Of a DNA stretch of 64,000 nucleotides, positions 35,322 through 50,658 are shown piece after piece. Made by a program: the position numbers and the translations under genes. The stretch's first letter is position 1, and every line of letters begins with the position of its first letter. A model generated the notes under the pieces. It did no database searches, had not been told where the DNA came from, and saw only the letters and a program-made list of their open reading frames with translations. The DNA comes from Thunnus maccoyii. Taxonomy: Eukaryota > Chordata > Actinopteri > Scombriformes > Scombridae. The stretch lies in contig NC_056540.1 in the NCBI RefSeq assembly GCF_910596095.1, positions 13,199,001 through 13,263,000 of the forward strand, in the 5' to 3' direction.

Positions 35322-37525
35322 TTATTTCCCTTCCTTCATGGCTTTCTTCTCCTCTTCAATTTCTGTGTGATCAAAAGAGAGACAGACAGAGACAAAGATG
35401 GTGGAGGAGATTAATATATGAATCAGTTTGGAGATCAATTATTAGTCCTTAATTGTTATCAGAACAAGAAAATATATCCAGGAGGTATAAATCTGAATAC
35501 TGTGATTAGTCTTTTTGGTCAGAAAATATTAAACCGACGACCAACAACTTGTATGTTAACATATATCTTAGGCCTAGGATGTATAAAAACCAACTAATAT
35601 AGCTCTGTGTTTAAATATTATCATCCTATAATCATATATTTTAAACTACAACTGATGTACAACAATAATCTAAGGCATCAGTGTCAAATATTCTGGCTGG
35701 TGAGTAAGATTTAACTGTGCAGCAGCTGGTGCAGCAGATGGTTGCACTCTTGAGTTTGGCTCTGTCACCAATAAGCTGCCAGAACTTCCAGTGAATGGTC
35801 AAGTCTCTCTCTCTCTCTCGCTCTCTCAGTTGCTCTCTAAATGATCAGGTGTGCACTGACTGGAGTGCAAATAATTAATGAGGCATTCTAGAGATTTATT
35901 TACATTCATACAAAGTTGGGAAACTTACAAGACACAAAAAAATGGTTAAAAAGAACGCTGTAGAGGCTGAGATATCTGGTATCTGGAGATAATGGTGGCT
36001 CCTTCATTTCTCATAATGCAAGACTGTAGCAGAAGAATGCCTGTATGATGAATGCTCATGTCTTTCAAACAACTGAGATGAACTCAAACAGACAAACTGA
36101 GATAACTTACTATGTTCTCACATTTAGACAGAGAAACAGAAGAAGGCTGTGTAGTACTCCTCATTACAAGTAAAATTCAGCTGTAAAATCTATGTATGTA
36201 TCTAATGTCTGACTATGATTTCAGCAGTAATGTACAATATGAAGCCATTAAAGTAAATGTAGAGTGTGTCAGAGTGTGGCAAAGTAGTGAAAATCAATTA
36301 TGAAATTTAAAAAAAGATATTAAATTAAAATAAATAATTATGATTTAGTAATAACAGTTTAAGTATGCTTATGTAACTTTTACTGAACAGCAGCTACTGT
36401 GGCTACAAGTAAGAGTTACAGAGTAACGGTGAACGCTCAAACAGTTTAACTGTAGTTCAAGTAGAAAAGAGTCATTACTGAATGTCATACAGCAATATCT
36501 ATCTAACGTTTGCTTACATTAGTTAATAATCTAACATACCAGACTAGCTTAGGCGCCAAAACCTCTGAGTGCACTGAATTGATTGAGGGTGTGGTTTATT
36601 GCTAGTGAATTTAATTGAAGGATGTCTTGTAAAAGTTACATAGTCTCACTTTGATGCTTTCAAATCAGGTACAAACTGCACAGTAAAAAAAAAATACCCT
36701 TATTCTGCTATAAGCAATGTTCAACACAGGTGACTCCTTTCAATGCAACATCTCTCATTAGAAAAATCACAGTTAAAGACTCATATAAAGCCAACATGTA
36801 CCTGCTTCTGTGCTAATATTGAGAGTGTTTTGCCACTGGCATATAAGTCAGAGTCAGTCAGCAGAGAGTCTCTCCACCTCTGGAGGGAAAGGATGAGCAC
36901 TTAGCCTCACTAACTTAAACTCTCCTCTTCTTGCTGCTTTATGTCACACCAGATCTGAAGTGAGACTTTTCTGTTATGTATCATCTGAACCTTTAATCAA
37001 TTTCTCTATCAAGTGACTACAATTTATGCGTTTTTCCCACAGTGCTGGGTGCACGAAGCTCCACATGGCCTCTTAATCTAATATCTTTTAAAGAGACCAA
37101 GATCTCATAATAAGCATAAAAAATGTCACAAGCATCACTCTAAGATAATAGCGGACACTGTACTGCGCTGTAGGGGTGGGGATGGGGTCATGTGTTTCTT
37201 ATGAACTGGTTAGAATTAAGCAGGACAAGGGCAAGCTCTCAGCTCTCAGGCGGTGTGGGTGTGTACCTGCAGATAATCAGTAATGCAATATTTGCGGTAG
37301 CCTATTGTAACGATAGGAAGGGAGGAGTTTTACTACATAGAACAAGGAGCAGAGAAAAAGGCGAAACACGTCCAAAGGTAGATTTTTCTTAAGAGCACAC
37401 TTAGTTCCTCTTTAACACCTACCCTCCTTGGTTGGAAGATGGTTCTTTTCGTTTGTGCTAGTCTTCCTTAGACTTTTCTTGTTAAACTGCTGCACCTCCT
37501 GTTTGACTGGATTGTCGTCGCTCAT
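35322..37525 (-). CDS. Divergent beta-thymosin (TMSB15-like) actin-monomer binder
   Basis: Two coding exons, 37525-37423 and 35362-35322, give 47 residues: an N-terminal MSDDNPVKQEVQQFNKK, then SLRKTSTNEKNHLPTKE and the tail EIEEEKKAMKEGK. This is the single WH2-like beta-thymosin fold that sequesters G-actin in the cytoplasm. The usual actin-binding LKKTET is LRKTST here, and the family EKNPLPSKETIEQEK is EKNHLPTKEEIEEEK. The donor is GTAGGT and the acceptor CACACAG; the split falls within a Glu codon, as in other beta-thymosins. Position beside slc25a53 matches human TMSB15B next to SLC25A53, so a tmsb15 orthologue is likely, though the teleost name is not certain. A non-coding first exon lies near 38.52 kb. 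Confidence 0.88.
35363..37422. other. tmsb coding intron
   Basis: A 2.06-kb AT-rich intron. I see no nested gene in it. Confidence 0.6.
35804..35827. repeat. (CT)n microsatellite in tmsb intron
   Basis: An almost pure CT run with one G interruption. Confidence 0.85.
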
Positions 37526-37537
37526 TTTGGAAGATTT
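37423..37537 (-). other. tmsb exon 2 (leader end plus first coding segment)
   Basis: The acceptor CCCACTTAG ends at 37538; twelve leader bases precede the ATG at 37525. Confidence 0.75.
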
Positions 37538-38042
37538 CTAAGTGGGAGAGAGAGAAAGCAAAAATGATTCAAATCAAAACAAGGAGTTTAACTATTACAT
37601 AAGACAAAAGAAAATGCTAAAGAAAAGAATACTTGAGAGAGAGCAAACATATGATCTTATCATCATTTCATCACTCTAGATGTTGTCTGAGGTGCATGCC
37701 CGTACAGGTACACAAATAAAGCCACACCTCAGTGAAGAAAGACTGTACTAGGTTGTACTCCGGAGTTATGTAAGCCAGTCACAAGAAACAACACGCACAT
37801 ACTTTATAACTTGTCATCCAGCTCCAGTGTGGTGTTATGTTACACTACTGTTATTTGCAGCAATGCAGTTCGACAAGAGCACAGACAGGATTGGAAGGAA
37901 ACATCCAATCTTGATGGTCTGGTCATTGTAGGGATTAGGAAAATATAAAGTACACAGCAGGGCCAATGAAACAAACATAAAGGAAGTTAGATCAGATCTG
38001 GAAAATCAAATGTTTCAGTTTTGCTGGGAGAGTGTGTGCATG

Positions 38043-38060
38043 GGAAAAAAAAAAAAAAAA
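38043..38060. repeat. Poly(A) tract
   Basis: About seventeen A residues in the first tmsb intron. Confidence 0.85.
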
Positions 38061-38518
38061 TTCTAAAGAACTAGGACCACAGTTTTTTTTGCTTATAACA
38101 CTAGGGTACATATCCACACCTACAGTTTGCACACCCTGAGTTTCAAAGGGCTGCACAGCATGTATATGAGGCGCGCTTCATATTCACATTCATCATAAGG
38201 ATGTGACAGGTGAAAATACTCGGCACAGACACATTTAAGACAGGTTTAAGTGATGACAGAACAAGTTCCACATACAGTGAAGCCGCCTTGGCACTGCCAG
38301 GTATCCACACACACCTCACGGCATAACTTACTACTGTAGCATGACAGTAACTGTAGCTGCAGGCCTATAGCTGAAAGATTGCATAACACCAACAAGACTT
38401 AACTACATGGAAATAATTTCTCAAAATTAATTTTGATCTCTGTATTACTTTGCATTGCAATAATTGACAGTGATGACAATGCAAACTGCTGAAAAGAGGT
38501 AATTGAAGATCATTTTAC

Positions 38519-38600
38519 CTGGTGCAGGGGTGCGCAGTGAGGCTGTCCTTTACAGGTGAGATGCGTCTGTGTAATCCGTGCGAAGCCAACGGTTTAAATA
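38519..38600 (-). promoter_or_regulatory. tmsb TATA promoter and non-coding exon 1
   Basis: On the minus strand a TATTTAAA box at 38600-38593 predicts transcription start near 38565-38570. A donor (CACCAG followed by GTAAAA) after 38519 ends a first exon of about 50 nt. A TATA promoter plus a short non-coding exon 1 is the standard beta-thymosin layout. Confidence 0.6.
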
Positions 38601-38935
38601 GACCCTACACGCCCTTCTGCACGCCGACATGGAAACCGATGCTCTGACTCTCATTGGCTCCCAAAGCTCAGATTTTAATTGGACACCCTGGATGCCTGCA
38701 GGCTGCTCTTTGGGCATGGTTACCCACTCCTGCTGTGAAATATTGTAATCATTTGTCCCTCCCTGTACCTGCGTGTAAGAATGGACTGCCGCTGTGCTGC
38801 TGATCGGCGCATTGAGCTCCCATTATAGATAATGTGGATGAGTTCATGTTTTGATTTTTAAACACAATACCATCTAGTGGACTGGTCATGACATGACATG
38901 GGTTGAAAAAAATTCCGGTAGAATAGTATGAAAAC

Positions 38936-39717
38936 AGCAGCGGTGGAAGAAGAACTCAGATCCTTTACTTAAGTAAAAGTACCAATACAGCAATTTAAAA
39001 GTACTCCATTACAAGTAAAAGCCCTGCATGAAAAATCCTACTTAAGTAAAAGTACATAAGTATTAGCAGCAAAATGTAGTTAAAGTATTAAAGTAAAAGT
39101 AGTTGTTTGGTCCCTCTGATATATTATTAGATAATACTCAAGCATCAGCTTGTATGCAGCATCAGGTGACCCCAAAGGGTCACCAAATAAACCTGAGGGG
39201 TCATAAAATTATTAATAGGAGAGGAAAGAGGAAAAATCTTATATTTGGTGGATTTCAGTTCAGAAATGTTCTGATCTGAAATCTGTTTTCAGTTGTTAGA
39301 CTTTTTCTCTGATCTTTGATTTTTGGTGAAATATTGGATCATTTGAACATTTATTGAAATGAAACCATGTGAGAGGTTTAGAGGGGAAAATCACTATTTG
39401 GTGGAGCTGTTAACAACTCATAGACATCTGAAATGTGACCCCGACTACACACTACTTTTTGTAAGATGTCATATGCCAAAAAGGTTGGAAACCACTGGTT
39501 TCATCTTCAACAATGTGTTGTATCTTCATCTGAAAGTAACTAAAGCTGTCAAATAAATGTAGTGGAGTAGAAAGTACAATATTTCCCACTGAAATGTAGC
39601 GGAGTGGAAGTATAAAGTAGCATCAAATGAAAATACTCAAGTTAAGTACAAGTAACCTAAAAATTGCTCTTAAGTACAGTACTTGAGTAAATGTACTTAG
39701 TTACTTTCCACCTCTGG
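38936..39717. mobile_element. Non-autonomous DNA element rich in TACTTAAGTAAAAGTA words
   Basis: About 780 bp; imperfect inverted ends read CAGCGGTGGAA on the left and, reverse-complemented, CAGAGGTGGAA on the right. Subterminal ACTTAAGTAAAAGTA-like words recur at both ends. It belongs to a very common percomorph family. It has no transposase and lies about 340 bp upstream of the tmsb promoter. Confidence 0.65.
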
Positions 39718-39924
39718 AAAACAGCAAGCACACCATAGCAACTGCATGACTTAAAAGTTTATTTATACACTTTGAGAAAAAAGTCTGTATCTTGAAACGA
39801 TTATTCTTATGTCATATATTTTCACAGCTATATGTTGAGGTAACAGACAGTCACTGGACATTTTATACATTCATACACATACAGTTTAATATAATGGGCT
39901 ACATTGTGAATAATAAGGCCGCAG

Positions 39925-40145
39925 TCTGTCCCACACACATGGGAGAGAGGCAGGGTACACCCCGGATGGGTTGGCGTTGTATCACAGTGCTATATAGCAA
40001 TTTACTTTCTGATTATCCTAACCTGCATGGACAACTGCATAGACAGGGATAGTACATGCAGACTTCACACAGAAAGGCCCCACCTGGTCGGAGGATTCTT
40101 CTTGCTGTGACACAACAGTGCTGACCACTGAGCCACTGTGCTGCC
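39925..40145. repeat. Teleost dispersed repeat
   Basis: Includes ACTTCACACAGAAAGGCCCC and ends in CTGACCACTGAGCCACTGTG, a pattern found in very many fish loci. Class unresolved. Confidence 0.55.
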
Positions 40146-40261
40146 AGAACTCATTTGTTCCACCTATTTAATATATATGTAATATCTATATCATACAGCA
40201 AAAGAACATAACATAGTGACAATATACCTTGAACATGCATTCATCTCCTTAATGCACTTAA

Positions 40262-40300
40262 AGGGGAACTCCAGTGATTTAGTATTGCACTTCCATCAAC
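40262..40300. mobile_element. Truncated end of the 18-kb MITE family
   Basis: AAAGGGGAACTCCAGTGATTTAG-like sequence resembles the left end of the element at 18073-18480, with the rest missing. Confidence 0.45.
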
Positions 40301-40304
40301 AAAT

Positions 40305-40455
40305 CTAAGCTGCAGAGTATGAAATTGCAACATCACTGGTTCAAGTCCAGCTGGTGACATTTGTTGGATGTCATCCCTCATCTCTTAAGACTCATTTCTC
40401 TACTTTCTATTATGATAATAAAGCCAAAATGACCACAAATACTCAAAAAAAGACA
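40305..40455 (+). mobile_element. Probable tRNA-derived SINE fragment
   Basis: Contains a pol III B-box-like GGTTCAAGTCC, followed by GTGACATTTGTTGGATGTCAT and a pyrimidine-rich tail with AATAAAGCC, a layout I associate with teleost tRNA-derived SINEs. The 5' tRNA half is decayed. Confidence 0.45.
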
Positions 40456-40829
40456 ACTCCTCCAGAGCTACATGGGGCATTATACTACAACCGTATTCAC
40501 AAGTTGAGTAGTACTTCCCATGATGTGTAAACTGACTTTGATGAGATTAAACAGTAAAAATAATGCAAGGTACCTGAGATTCACCAGCACCATATTTATA
40601 CTTCCAGTGCACAAACAACTTTGGCTAGTAATAAATACTCACACACCACTTTGGAGATTGGGGTTCAAGTACTGGCAGTGGTGTCTTTAACCTGGTTGCG
40701 CATTATAACGCACAAAATTGGCAGCATTTGTTGGTTTGAACCAGATAATGGACCATGTCCTTATGGCAGCAACAGGACTTCCACAGACATTTTGACATGT
40801 CCCAGGAGGAAAAGCAGGTTAGAAGGCAG

Positions 40830-40990
40830 AAAATAAATCCAGCTAAATAGGCGGAGGAAAAAAAGCATAAGACTGGTGGAAAAAGCATTTCATTTCAGAC
40901 TGTTGAGTCACTCTTGGTTGAGTGGAGCTTCATTGGCACTGTAAACTAGTTCAATACACATTCACTTAATTAATAATATTCTTTGAAACA
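40830..40990. repeat. Direct repeat, copy A
   Basis: A 161-bp segment that recurs in the same orientation at 43916-44075 with about seven differences. It lies some 430 bp downstream of the slc25a53 stop, in its possible 3' UTR. Confidence 0.9.
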
Positions 40991-41418
40991 GGTGTACATA
41001 ATAAAATCAGTGGTTGCTGAACTGAATACTGCTTCAGTTTCAGGGTCCTGGTTATTGTGTATACTGTCTCACTGTAACATTATTATTGCTTACCGGGAGA
41101 TACTATAGATCAGAGTCATTGTGAGTGTTATTAGTAACACATGAGCTTTGCCTATGATGACAAGTCAAACTGTGCTGTGAATTCAGGCTTCTGCTGAAGC
41201 TGCCTGTTTGCAGTTGTGAATGCATTGGAGGAGCAACATGGCTTTTCACTCACCAAGAAAATGGTGAGAGTTAGAAGTGATGATTAAAACCATACAAGGC
41301 AAAAAATGAATTTCTGCATCACATAAAATCAATGTAAAATAGCTGCACTCTTTTCTAGATAAACAAATAATAAAAACAAACTATTGTCAGCTGTGTCTTT
41401 TTAGCTAGAACATTTCTT

Positions 41419-42273
41419 CTAGTTGTCATAGATGGCTGTGGTGATTCCCCATGTGATACACGATCTCAGAATAACCAAGGATCCACCTCGGTACAGCAGA
41501 GCCACATTTCGCTGTCGGGATTCCCACAGCACCTTCCAACAAGCCATGACCCCCTTCATCTCCCCTCCCACCTGTGCCTGCATGTTTGCCACTAGCACAG
41601 ACAGCGGGTACAGTGCCAGGCTGACTGCCATGGAGGTAAACGTCCCAGATATGAAGGAGGAGACCACCGGAGAGAGCCCCTGTCCGGCCACAGCAGCACA
41701 CACAGGCCCTTTCATGCCAAAGTAAAGGGAGCTGCCCAGGGCGTTACGGGCTGTAATGGGAAGGAGGGCTCTGTAATACCCTAAGGCCAGCCTCTGTGCC
41801 TTAAGCCTGACAAGAACGCTCTTCCGGGTTGGTAGATGACGGTCATTCTGGCTGTTCTGCAACACATTCTGGATGCGCTCAAAGGGGGTAAAGACCACAG
41901 CTTCTACCATACCTGCACCAAACCCAGCCAAAGCAGGCAGGGCAGAGGTGGAGATGACACTGTGGGATGACAGGGTGAGATGGTGGAGGAGGGTGTCCTG
42001 TAGGCCAAAGAGCAGTGTGCCATTCAGCGTCTTCATCAGTAATGGCGGGAGCACACCCCTGTAGAGCTTTGCAGGTCCCTCTTTGTAGAGCTGTCCCACT
42101 GCCCGTGGAACGGGGGTGTTGTGGATTTGTTGACGGAAAACAGTCTTGTAGACAGGGAAGACGATGACGGTGGACAGAAAGACGGAGAACCCTCCATACA
42201 AGTAGCTGCGGAAACGAACCATTAAGTCCTTAAGACTCTCTTCACCTTTTTCATTGTCAGGACTTCCTGCCAT
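41419..42273 (-). CDS. SLC25A53 mitochondrial carrier
   Basis: A single coding exon for 284 residues. The start is MAGSPDNEK, just after a good acceptor (TTTTTCTCAG) at 42281, so the longer open frame upstream is intron. The protein has the three-repeat mitochondrial carrier layout. Repeat signatures are degenerate: FPVYKTVFRQQ, TPFERIQNVLQ and YPLSVLVANMQ. These match SLC25A53 (MCART6) and the related SLC25A51/52 NAD carriers rather than canonical PxDxxK carriers. LYRGGSLVILRS and WGITTAI near the C-terminus match human SLC25A53 closely. It is expected in the inner mitochondrial membrane; its substrate is not established. Human SLC25A53 is 307 residues, longer mainly at both ends. A non-coding first exon ends at 42470. 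Confidence 0.93.
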   Translation of the reverse strand: MAGSPDNEKGEESLKDLMVRFRSYLYGGFSVFLSTVIVFPVYKTVFRQQIHNTPVPRAVGQLYKEGPAKLYRGVLPPLLMKTLNGTLLFGLQDTLLHHLTLSSHSVISTSALPALAGFGAGMVEAVVFTPFERIQNVLQNSQNDRHLPTRKSVLVRLKAQRLALGYYRALLPITARNALGSSLYFGMKGPVCAAVAGQGLSPVVSSFISGTFTSMAVSLALYPLSVLVANMQAQVGGEMKGVMACWKVLWESRQRNVALLYRGGSLVILRSCITWGITTAIYDN

Positions 42274-42469
42274 TGTTGAGCTGAGAAAAATGACACAACA
42301 AAGGGTTTTCAGACTAACCTGGGTCAGCTGAGCCCTGATCCCAGACACACTTATGAAATTAAAACAAAACTCAGTGGAACAATAATCACTGCTAACCAAA
42401 CTTGCATGACATAAATTCATTTGTGTTATCATAAACATTTAAATCAAACCAGGGGAGAAATTTACTCAC

Positions 42470-42820
42470 TCGAATTGTCAGTTGTCACCAGGCAGCAAAA
42501 GCTCAGCGTCTTCTTTAATGGTCCGTCGTTGATTGTCAGTCTTCAATTGCTAGAATTTGAATGCAGATTTGTTTTCCACGTCTGAACGTGAATTTCTTGT
42601 TATTCGTCCAATTAAGGCGGAATTGCGTTTTCCCTCCCTTCTCAACCCGAATATAAAAGAGAAACAGAAACTGTCACATCTGGTCAGGTCGACGTGCTAT
42701 CATGTCAGGATGACACGGTGTTCTGAACATTAATCTGCCGATGTTATCTGCCGTCCCGCCCCTTCCATAATAACCCTTGGTTAAGACGGGCTACGCTACG
42801 TGGTCGCTGATTGGTTGTTT
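42470..42820 (-). promoter_or_regulatory. slc25a53 first exon and promoter
   Basis: A donor TTCGA followed by GTGAGT after 42470 ends a non-coding exon that joins the acceptor at 42281. A minus-strand CCAAT box (AACCAATC) lies near 42808-42816. Transcription probably starts between about 42650 and 42780. Confidence 0.45.
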
Positions 42821-43029
42821 CGTCTATCAATCAAGGTCTTGCTTGAGCAGGGGTGCGTTCAATCTGAATATTTACCAGATGTTTACAGTGCTAATGGAAA
42901 CGATTGATGACGTGGTGAAATAATTTTATTTAATCAAAATTATAAAAGATGGAGAAGCTAAACTCAGCATTAATTTGACTTGATTGCTTGAAGAATAATT
43001 AAAATGTTTGCTCTATTGTCAAAATGGTT

Positions 43030-43085
43030 GCTGATTACTTTTGTCGATTGACTGATTGATAACCTGATAATCGTTGCAGCTTTAT
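43030..43085. mobile_element. Terminal fragment of the AGCTGCAA/TTGCAGCC family
   Basis: GATTGACTGATTGATAA followed by AATCGTTGCAGC matches one end of the family seen at 25698-26047; the remainder is absent. Confidence 0.45.
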
Positions 43086-43669
43086 TTGACATTATATACC
43101 AAAGCAATTGGTCAAGATCTTAACTGACAGATTAATTCATAATGAGAATAACAAGTCCTATTTAAAACTGTTGCTGAATTAGTTACCTATTCATGAGTTA
43201 ATCATTATTGTTTAAGGACTTTATTGGAATGTTTTTTTTTGCCCCCCGGGGTTACAGTGGAGAATGTGAATGTTTTATTTCATTATATTTTGTGTCATCA
43301 TTGCAATGATTATTGCTCTGCTTTCCTTTGGAAATAAAAACAAATGATAACAATATATATATACATAAAATAAATGTATTCAGTGTCCTCTATAGTAACT
43401 ACAGCTCCAGTGTCATGTTTAATGTTTCAATATTCAACTTATAGGCATTTATCTACACAAATCATAGGGCTAATATGCATTAATACCAGAAAATAATAAT
43501 AATATTAATAATAATAATAATGATACAAAAGCCATGTTTAAGATTTAACGCATATTTCATTTTATTAAGAACGCATCCTCAGATAACTGACGCATTCATT
43601 CTACTGAAAAAGTAAACACAAAGGTTTGGAATATGCACATAAATGACAAATCCTTCCTCCAGACATACA

Positions 43670-43698
43670 AAAAAAAAAAAAAAAAAAGAAAAAAAAAG
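43670..43698. repeat. A-rich tract
   Basis: Nearly pure A with two G interruptions, in the prps1 3' UTR. Confidence 0.85.
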
Positions 43699-43915
43699 CA
43701 GGTGAACATTTCTGAAGGAAGCTCCAGCCTGCAGAGACCCCGAGTTAAAAACCAGACAGCTTCTCTATAGAAAGATCTTTAACGTACAACCTCGAAGGGT
43801 AAACCCTGGACACTGGGCAAACCCCACTCAATGAGGGCACCTCAAGAGTTGAAAGAAACATCCCAAACATATTCTACAGCCTGATAAGACACGTGAAAGT
43901 TCTTCATCCAGTGAG

Positions 43916-44075
43916 AAAATAAATCCAGCTTAATAGGCGGGAAAAAAAAGCATAAGACTGGAGGAAAAAGCATTTCATTTCAGACTGTTGAGGCACTCTT
44001 GGTTGAGTGGAGCTTCAGTGGCACTGTAAACTAGTTCAATACACATTCACTTCATTAATAATATTCTTTGAAACA
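43916..44075. repeat. Direct repeat, copy B
   Basis: 160 bp, about 95% identical to 40830-40990, same orientation, inside the likely prps1 3' UTR. Confidence 0.9.
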
Positions 44076-44566
44076 GCAGAGGATACAGAGCAACATGAAA
44101 AACTACACTCGTTCATTGTAACAAAAAGCACTGTAACAGCTTTATATGCCAGATGCTTCTCCTGACCACTGGAACCTGCCAGGGATATTTTATAAGCTCT
44201 TTGACGATAGATTGAAATGACTCGTGGTGAGGTGAAATGGTCAGGAGAAACTCTGTATCTAAAAGGTTATGAAAGGGGGACAAAGTCCACAGTGGATAAA
44301 CACTTATTTATCCATGTACAATAAATATGCTGGCCCAAATTGGTAGCTTGCGATTGCTTTGGTGCCCAAGACATGAAGGGACACTGCTCAAGGGGGAAAA
44401 GGACTCAAGGGAGTGGGGGTCAGCATTAGTAACAGACATGACATGAATTTTCTTTTTTTCATGGTTAGTTAGCAGAATATTGTTGCTAATGGTAGTGTTT
44501 GGGATGGAGAAATCCCTCCTCTTTTATTTGGTGTAACAGCACAAAGTTGATGGTGGACGCCGTTTG

Positions 44567-47955
<3,389 letters not shown>

Positions 47956-50279
47956 GGCGAGGGGCGGCAACAACCGGGCCACAATGAGCTTGCACATATT
48001 AATACTGATTAAAAAAAGCTCAAATGAGCGCTAAAAAAGTGTGTTAATACACCTATAAACTGGTTGTCAACCACCAATAATACCCAAAGAAGAAGAAGAA
48101 AAAGTGAGTTAATACATTGACGCAGGAAAAACTGAGTTATTGCCTCTACAAATAATCTGTTTTCAAAATTGTTTCATAAAAATCATGGATATTGACGTTA
48201 AGGCAACGTTAAATTTTGTAAACTCAGCTTGTCTAAAACCCCAGATGATTGCAGGGCCTCTGAAAGTGTTAGCTAGAATATTCACATTCTTTCCTGTGAC
48301 AATAGAGGAAGACACTGCAGTGCATATATGGTAAAAATACACTGAGTAAATGAGCTGTAAGTTATAAGATATTGTTGGATATGATTTATGCAATTAAACA
48401 TATAATATCTCGTGCATTATCTAGTAATCAATCCAGTAATAATAACAAAATGTAACTATCTTATCTTGGCCCCCATGGCACTGTAGGGCCTCAGAGACAA
48501 CATGGCCATATGGGAACTACAAAAAATGTGTTCCAGCAAAGTGCAGTTACTAAAAGAGGTAAGAATGAAAAAAAAATGTCCACAGCAGATTTTGTCTTGT
48601 CATAGTAGGAAAAGCATATCTTATTAACAACCTAAGGCTCCATTCAATCCAAGTGTCCCAGTAAGCAATGACAGTGTGACAGTGAGCCAGCTTCAACTGA
48701 AACAGCTAATTGGAATTCAGCCATTAATTTTATTACCCGTGCTTTTCCTATGGTGACGTGTCAAAATGTCTTGTGTGAATAAAATCTATTAGCTATTATA
48801 GCGGCATATTACTGTATGTTTAGGTTTGACTTGTGTGTAAAATGATGAGTGTTAATAACTTCTAACATCCACAGCTTGTTATATTTTACTGGATTATCTA
48901 TATTGCTGCCAGTTTTGTAATTTAACATAACCATAGGCTACTGCAAAATTTTTGGCAAAGAGGCTCCCCTGGCTGGTGATTGGCTAGGTTCATACTCTAT
49001 TCTGCTTTTTAGCCATAAGACAAATAACACACACAATGACCTAGTAAGTACATTTATGTTAAATGGCAGCAACACAAAACCATTTTACTGTGAATGGTTG
49101 GTGTTGTTTCAAGTGAGTAATATGTACACTGTTGAATCAACATTAGTTTTTGCCAGAGGCAAATGAATGAAGCATCCAGAACAGTAAAAGCCTGCTGGCA
49201 GCAGCAGAGAAATGCTTCCAGGTAATTATCTCTTACATGATGTCATTTGTTTGAAGTCCTCCTAACGGACACCCTGTGACTTCCGCAAGTTTATAGCATG
49301 CAATGTCATTTCCAAATTCTCTGAAAGAGTTTATATAATATACTTTATTGCTCTTAAAACATGAGTTAACTTTGTACACAGACAGAAAACCACAGTGACG
49401 ACAAGATCATTGACAGTAAATTAAGACAGGAATGAATAGGTGCACATAAAGAAAACAATGGATTAAGCCATGGCGGGCTCATTGTGTGAATGAAACACAG
49501 ACAAATCCACAGTTTAGCAAAGCAACTGAACAATGACAACCACATAAATGTTTATCATAAATGCAATAAAATGTTCAAGTGTTGATGAAAGAACATTGTT
49601 TGATACTTTTGTTTATAAAAATAAACATGTCCCATGCTTTATACTCATAATATACTCTTTAAAATATATGTTTTGCTATTAGTCTCTATGTTACATTACT
49701 ACTATAAATAATTACATTACAGACATGTTTTATCTTTTCCTTTTTACAAAATAGTGAACAGTTTAGATAAATCTTCCGGTTACAAGTAATGTTTTAAAAG
49801 TGTTTCTTATTCCCTCAAATATTTGATCTTATTATTTACATTTACAGTGTAGAATAATACATTTCCATACCGAATATCATTTGTAAAACATTTACATATT
49901 TGCCACCACGGCCTTTCATTTTTGCCTGTTTTTTTCCACTTAAGAACTGGAAAAGTATCTGTACAAACAGTGTCATCATCTTCAATAGCCAAAGTATCTG
50001 CCCCTGAAAGTCTAATACGTAAGGGAAAACATGCAGTACAGTGAAAGAGAAAAACACTGTATATGGTTATGGAAAATGCCACATCAACAGCGAAGGAAAA
50101 ACTGTTAAAAGAGAGTGCTTGTAGAGCTCTGAAACCAAGAAAAGTTGTACAACAAAGCTGACATCCTGATTTTCCTTTTATATTTTATAATATATTTATA
50201 TTGTGTAAAATGAAAGGTGTCATTTAAGGGTTACACTGCAAAATAAATGAATAATCACATTGTGTGTGATATAGAATCA
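47956..50279. other. Intergenic sequence between prps1 and frmpd3
   Basis: AT-rich, with no coding exon I can support. Part of the right side may belong to a long frmpd3 3' UTR. Confidence 0.4.
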
Positions 50280-50658
50280 CACAAAGAAATATTTATTGAC
50301 GATATGGACAAAATCAAATATTACGATATTTTTAACCAAATACCCCGATAACAATATTGTGACAGTATTGTAGGGATGACTATTGGTGCTTTCACAAAAT
50401 ATTTACACAATGAGATTTTTGATAAATAATCATTAGCAATGTGGATATAATGACTAAGTGTGTAAAAACAAATAATAGAACAGCTAAAACAGTCTGGAAA
50501 GTTCAGAAAATGACATCACTTTACTGTAATGCAGCCTTCAAAACCAGGAAAAGACAACACTTGAGCCATATCACAATATTACCATATCTAAACTCTAAGA
50601 CAATATCTATTCTCATTTCATGATATCGATATTATATCAATACTTTGCCTAGCCCTAA
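50280..50658. mobile_element. Dispersed non-coding DNA element
   Basis: Contains GATATGG, CGATAACAATATTGTGA and, at the right end, ATATCGATATTATATCAATA followed by TGCCTAGCCCTAA. This matches a percomorph family in which degenerate GATATCG words occur near both ends. No frame is seen. Confidence 0.5.

Larger units (their letters stand above)
43561..44566 (-). other. Probable prps1 3' untranslated region
   Basis: About 1 kb from the stop codon to a minus-strand AATAAA at 43561-43566. It contains copy B of the direct repeat. The end is inferred. Confidence 0.45.

Noticed and set aside
42274-42438. N-terminal extension of slc25a53 to a Met at 42438
   Set aside because: A strong acceptor at 42281 separates it from MAGSPDNEK, and the extension has no similarity to the carrier family.
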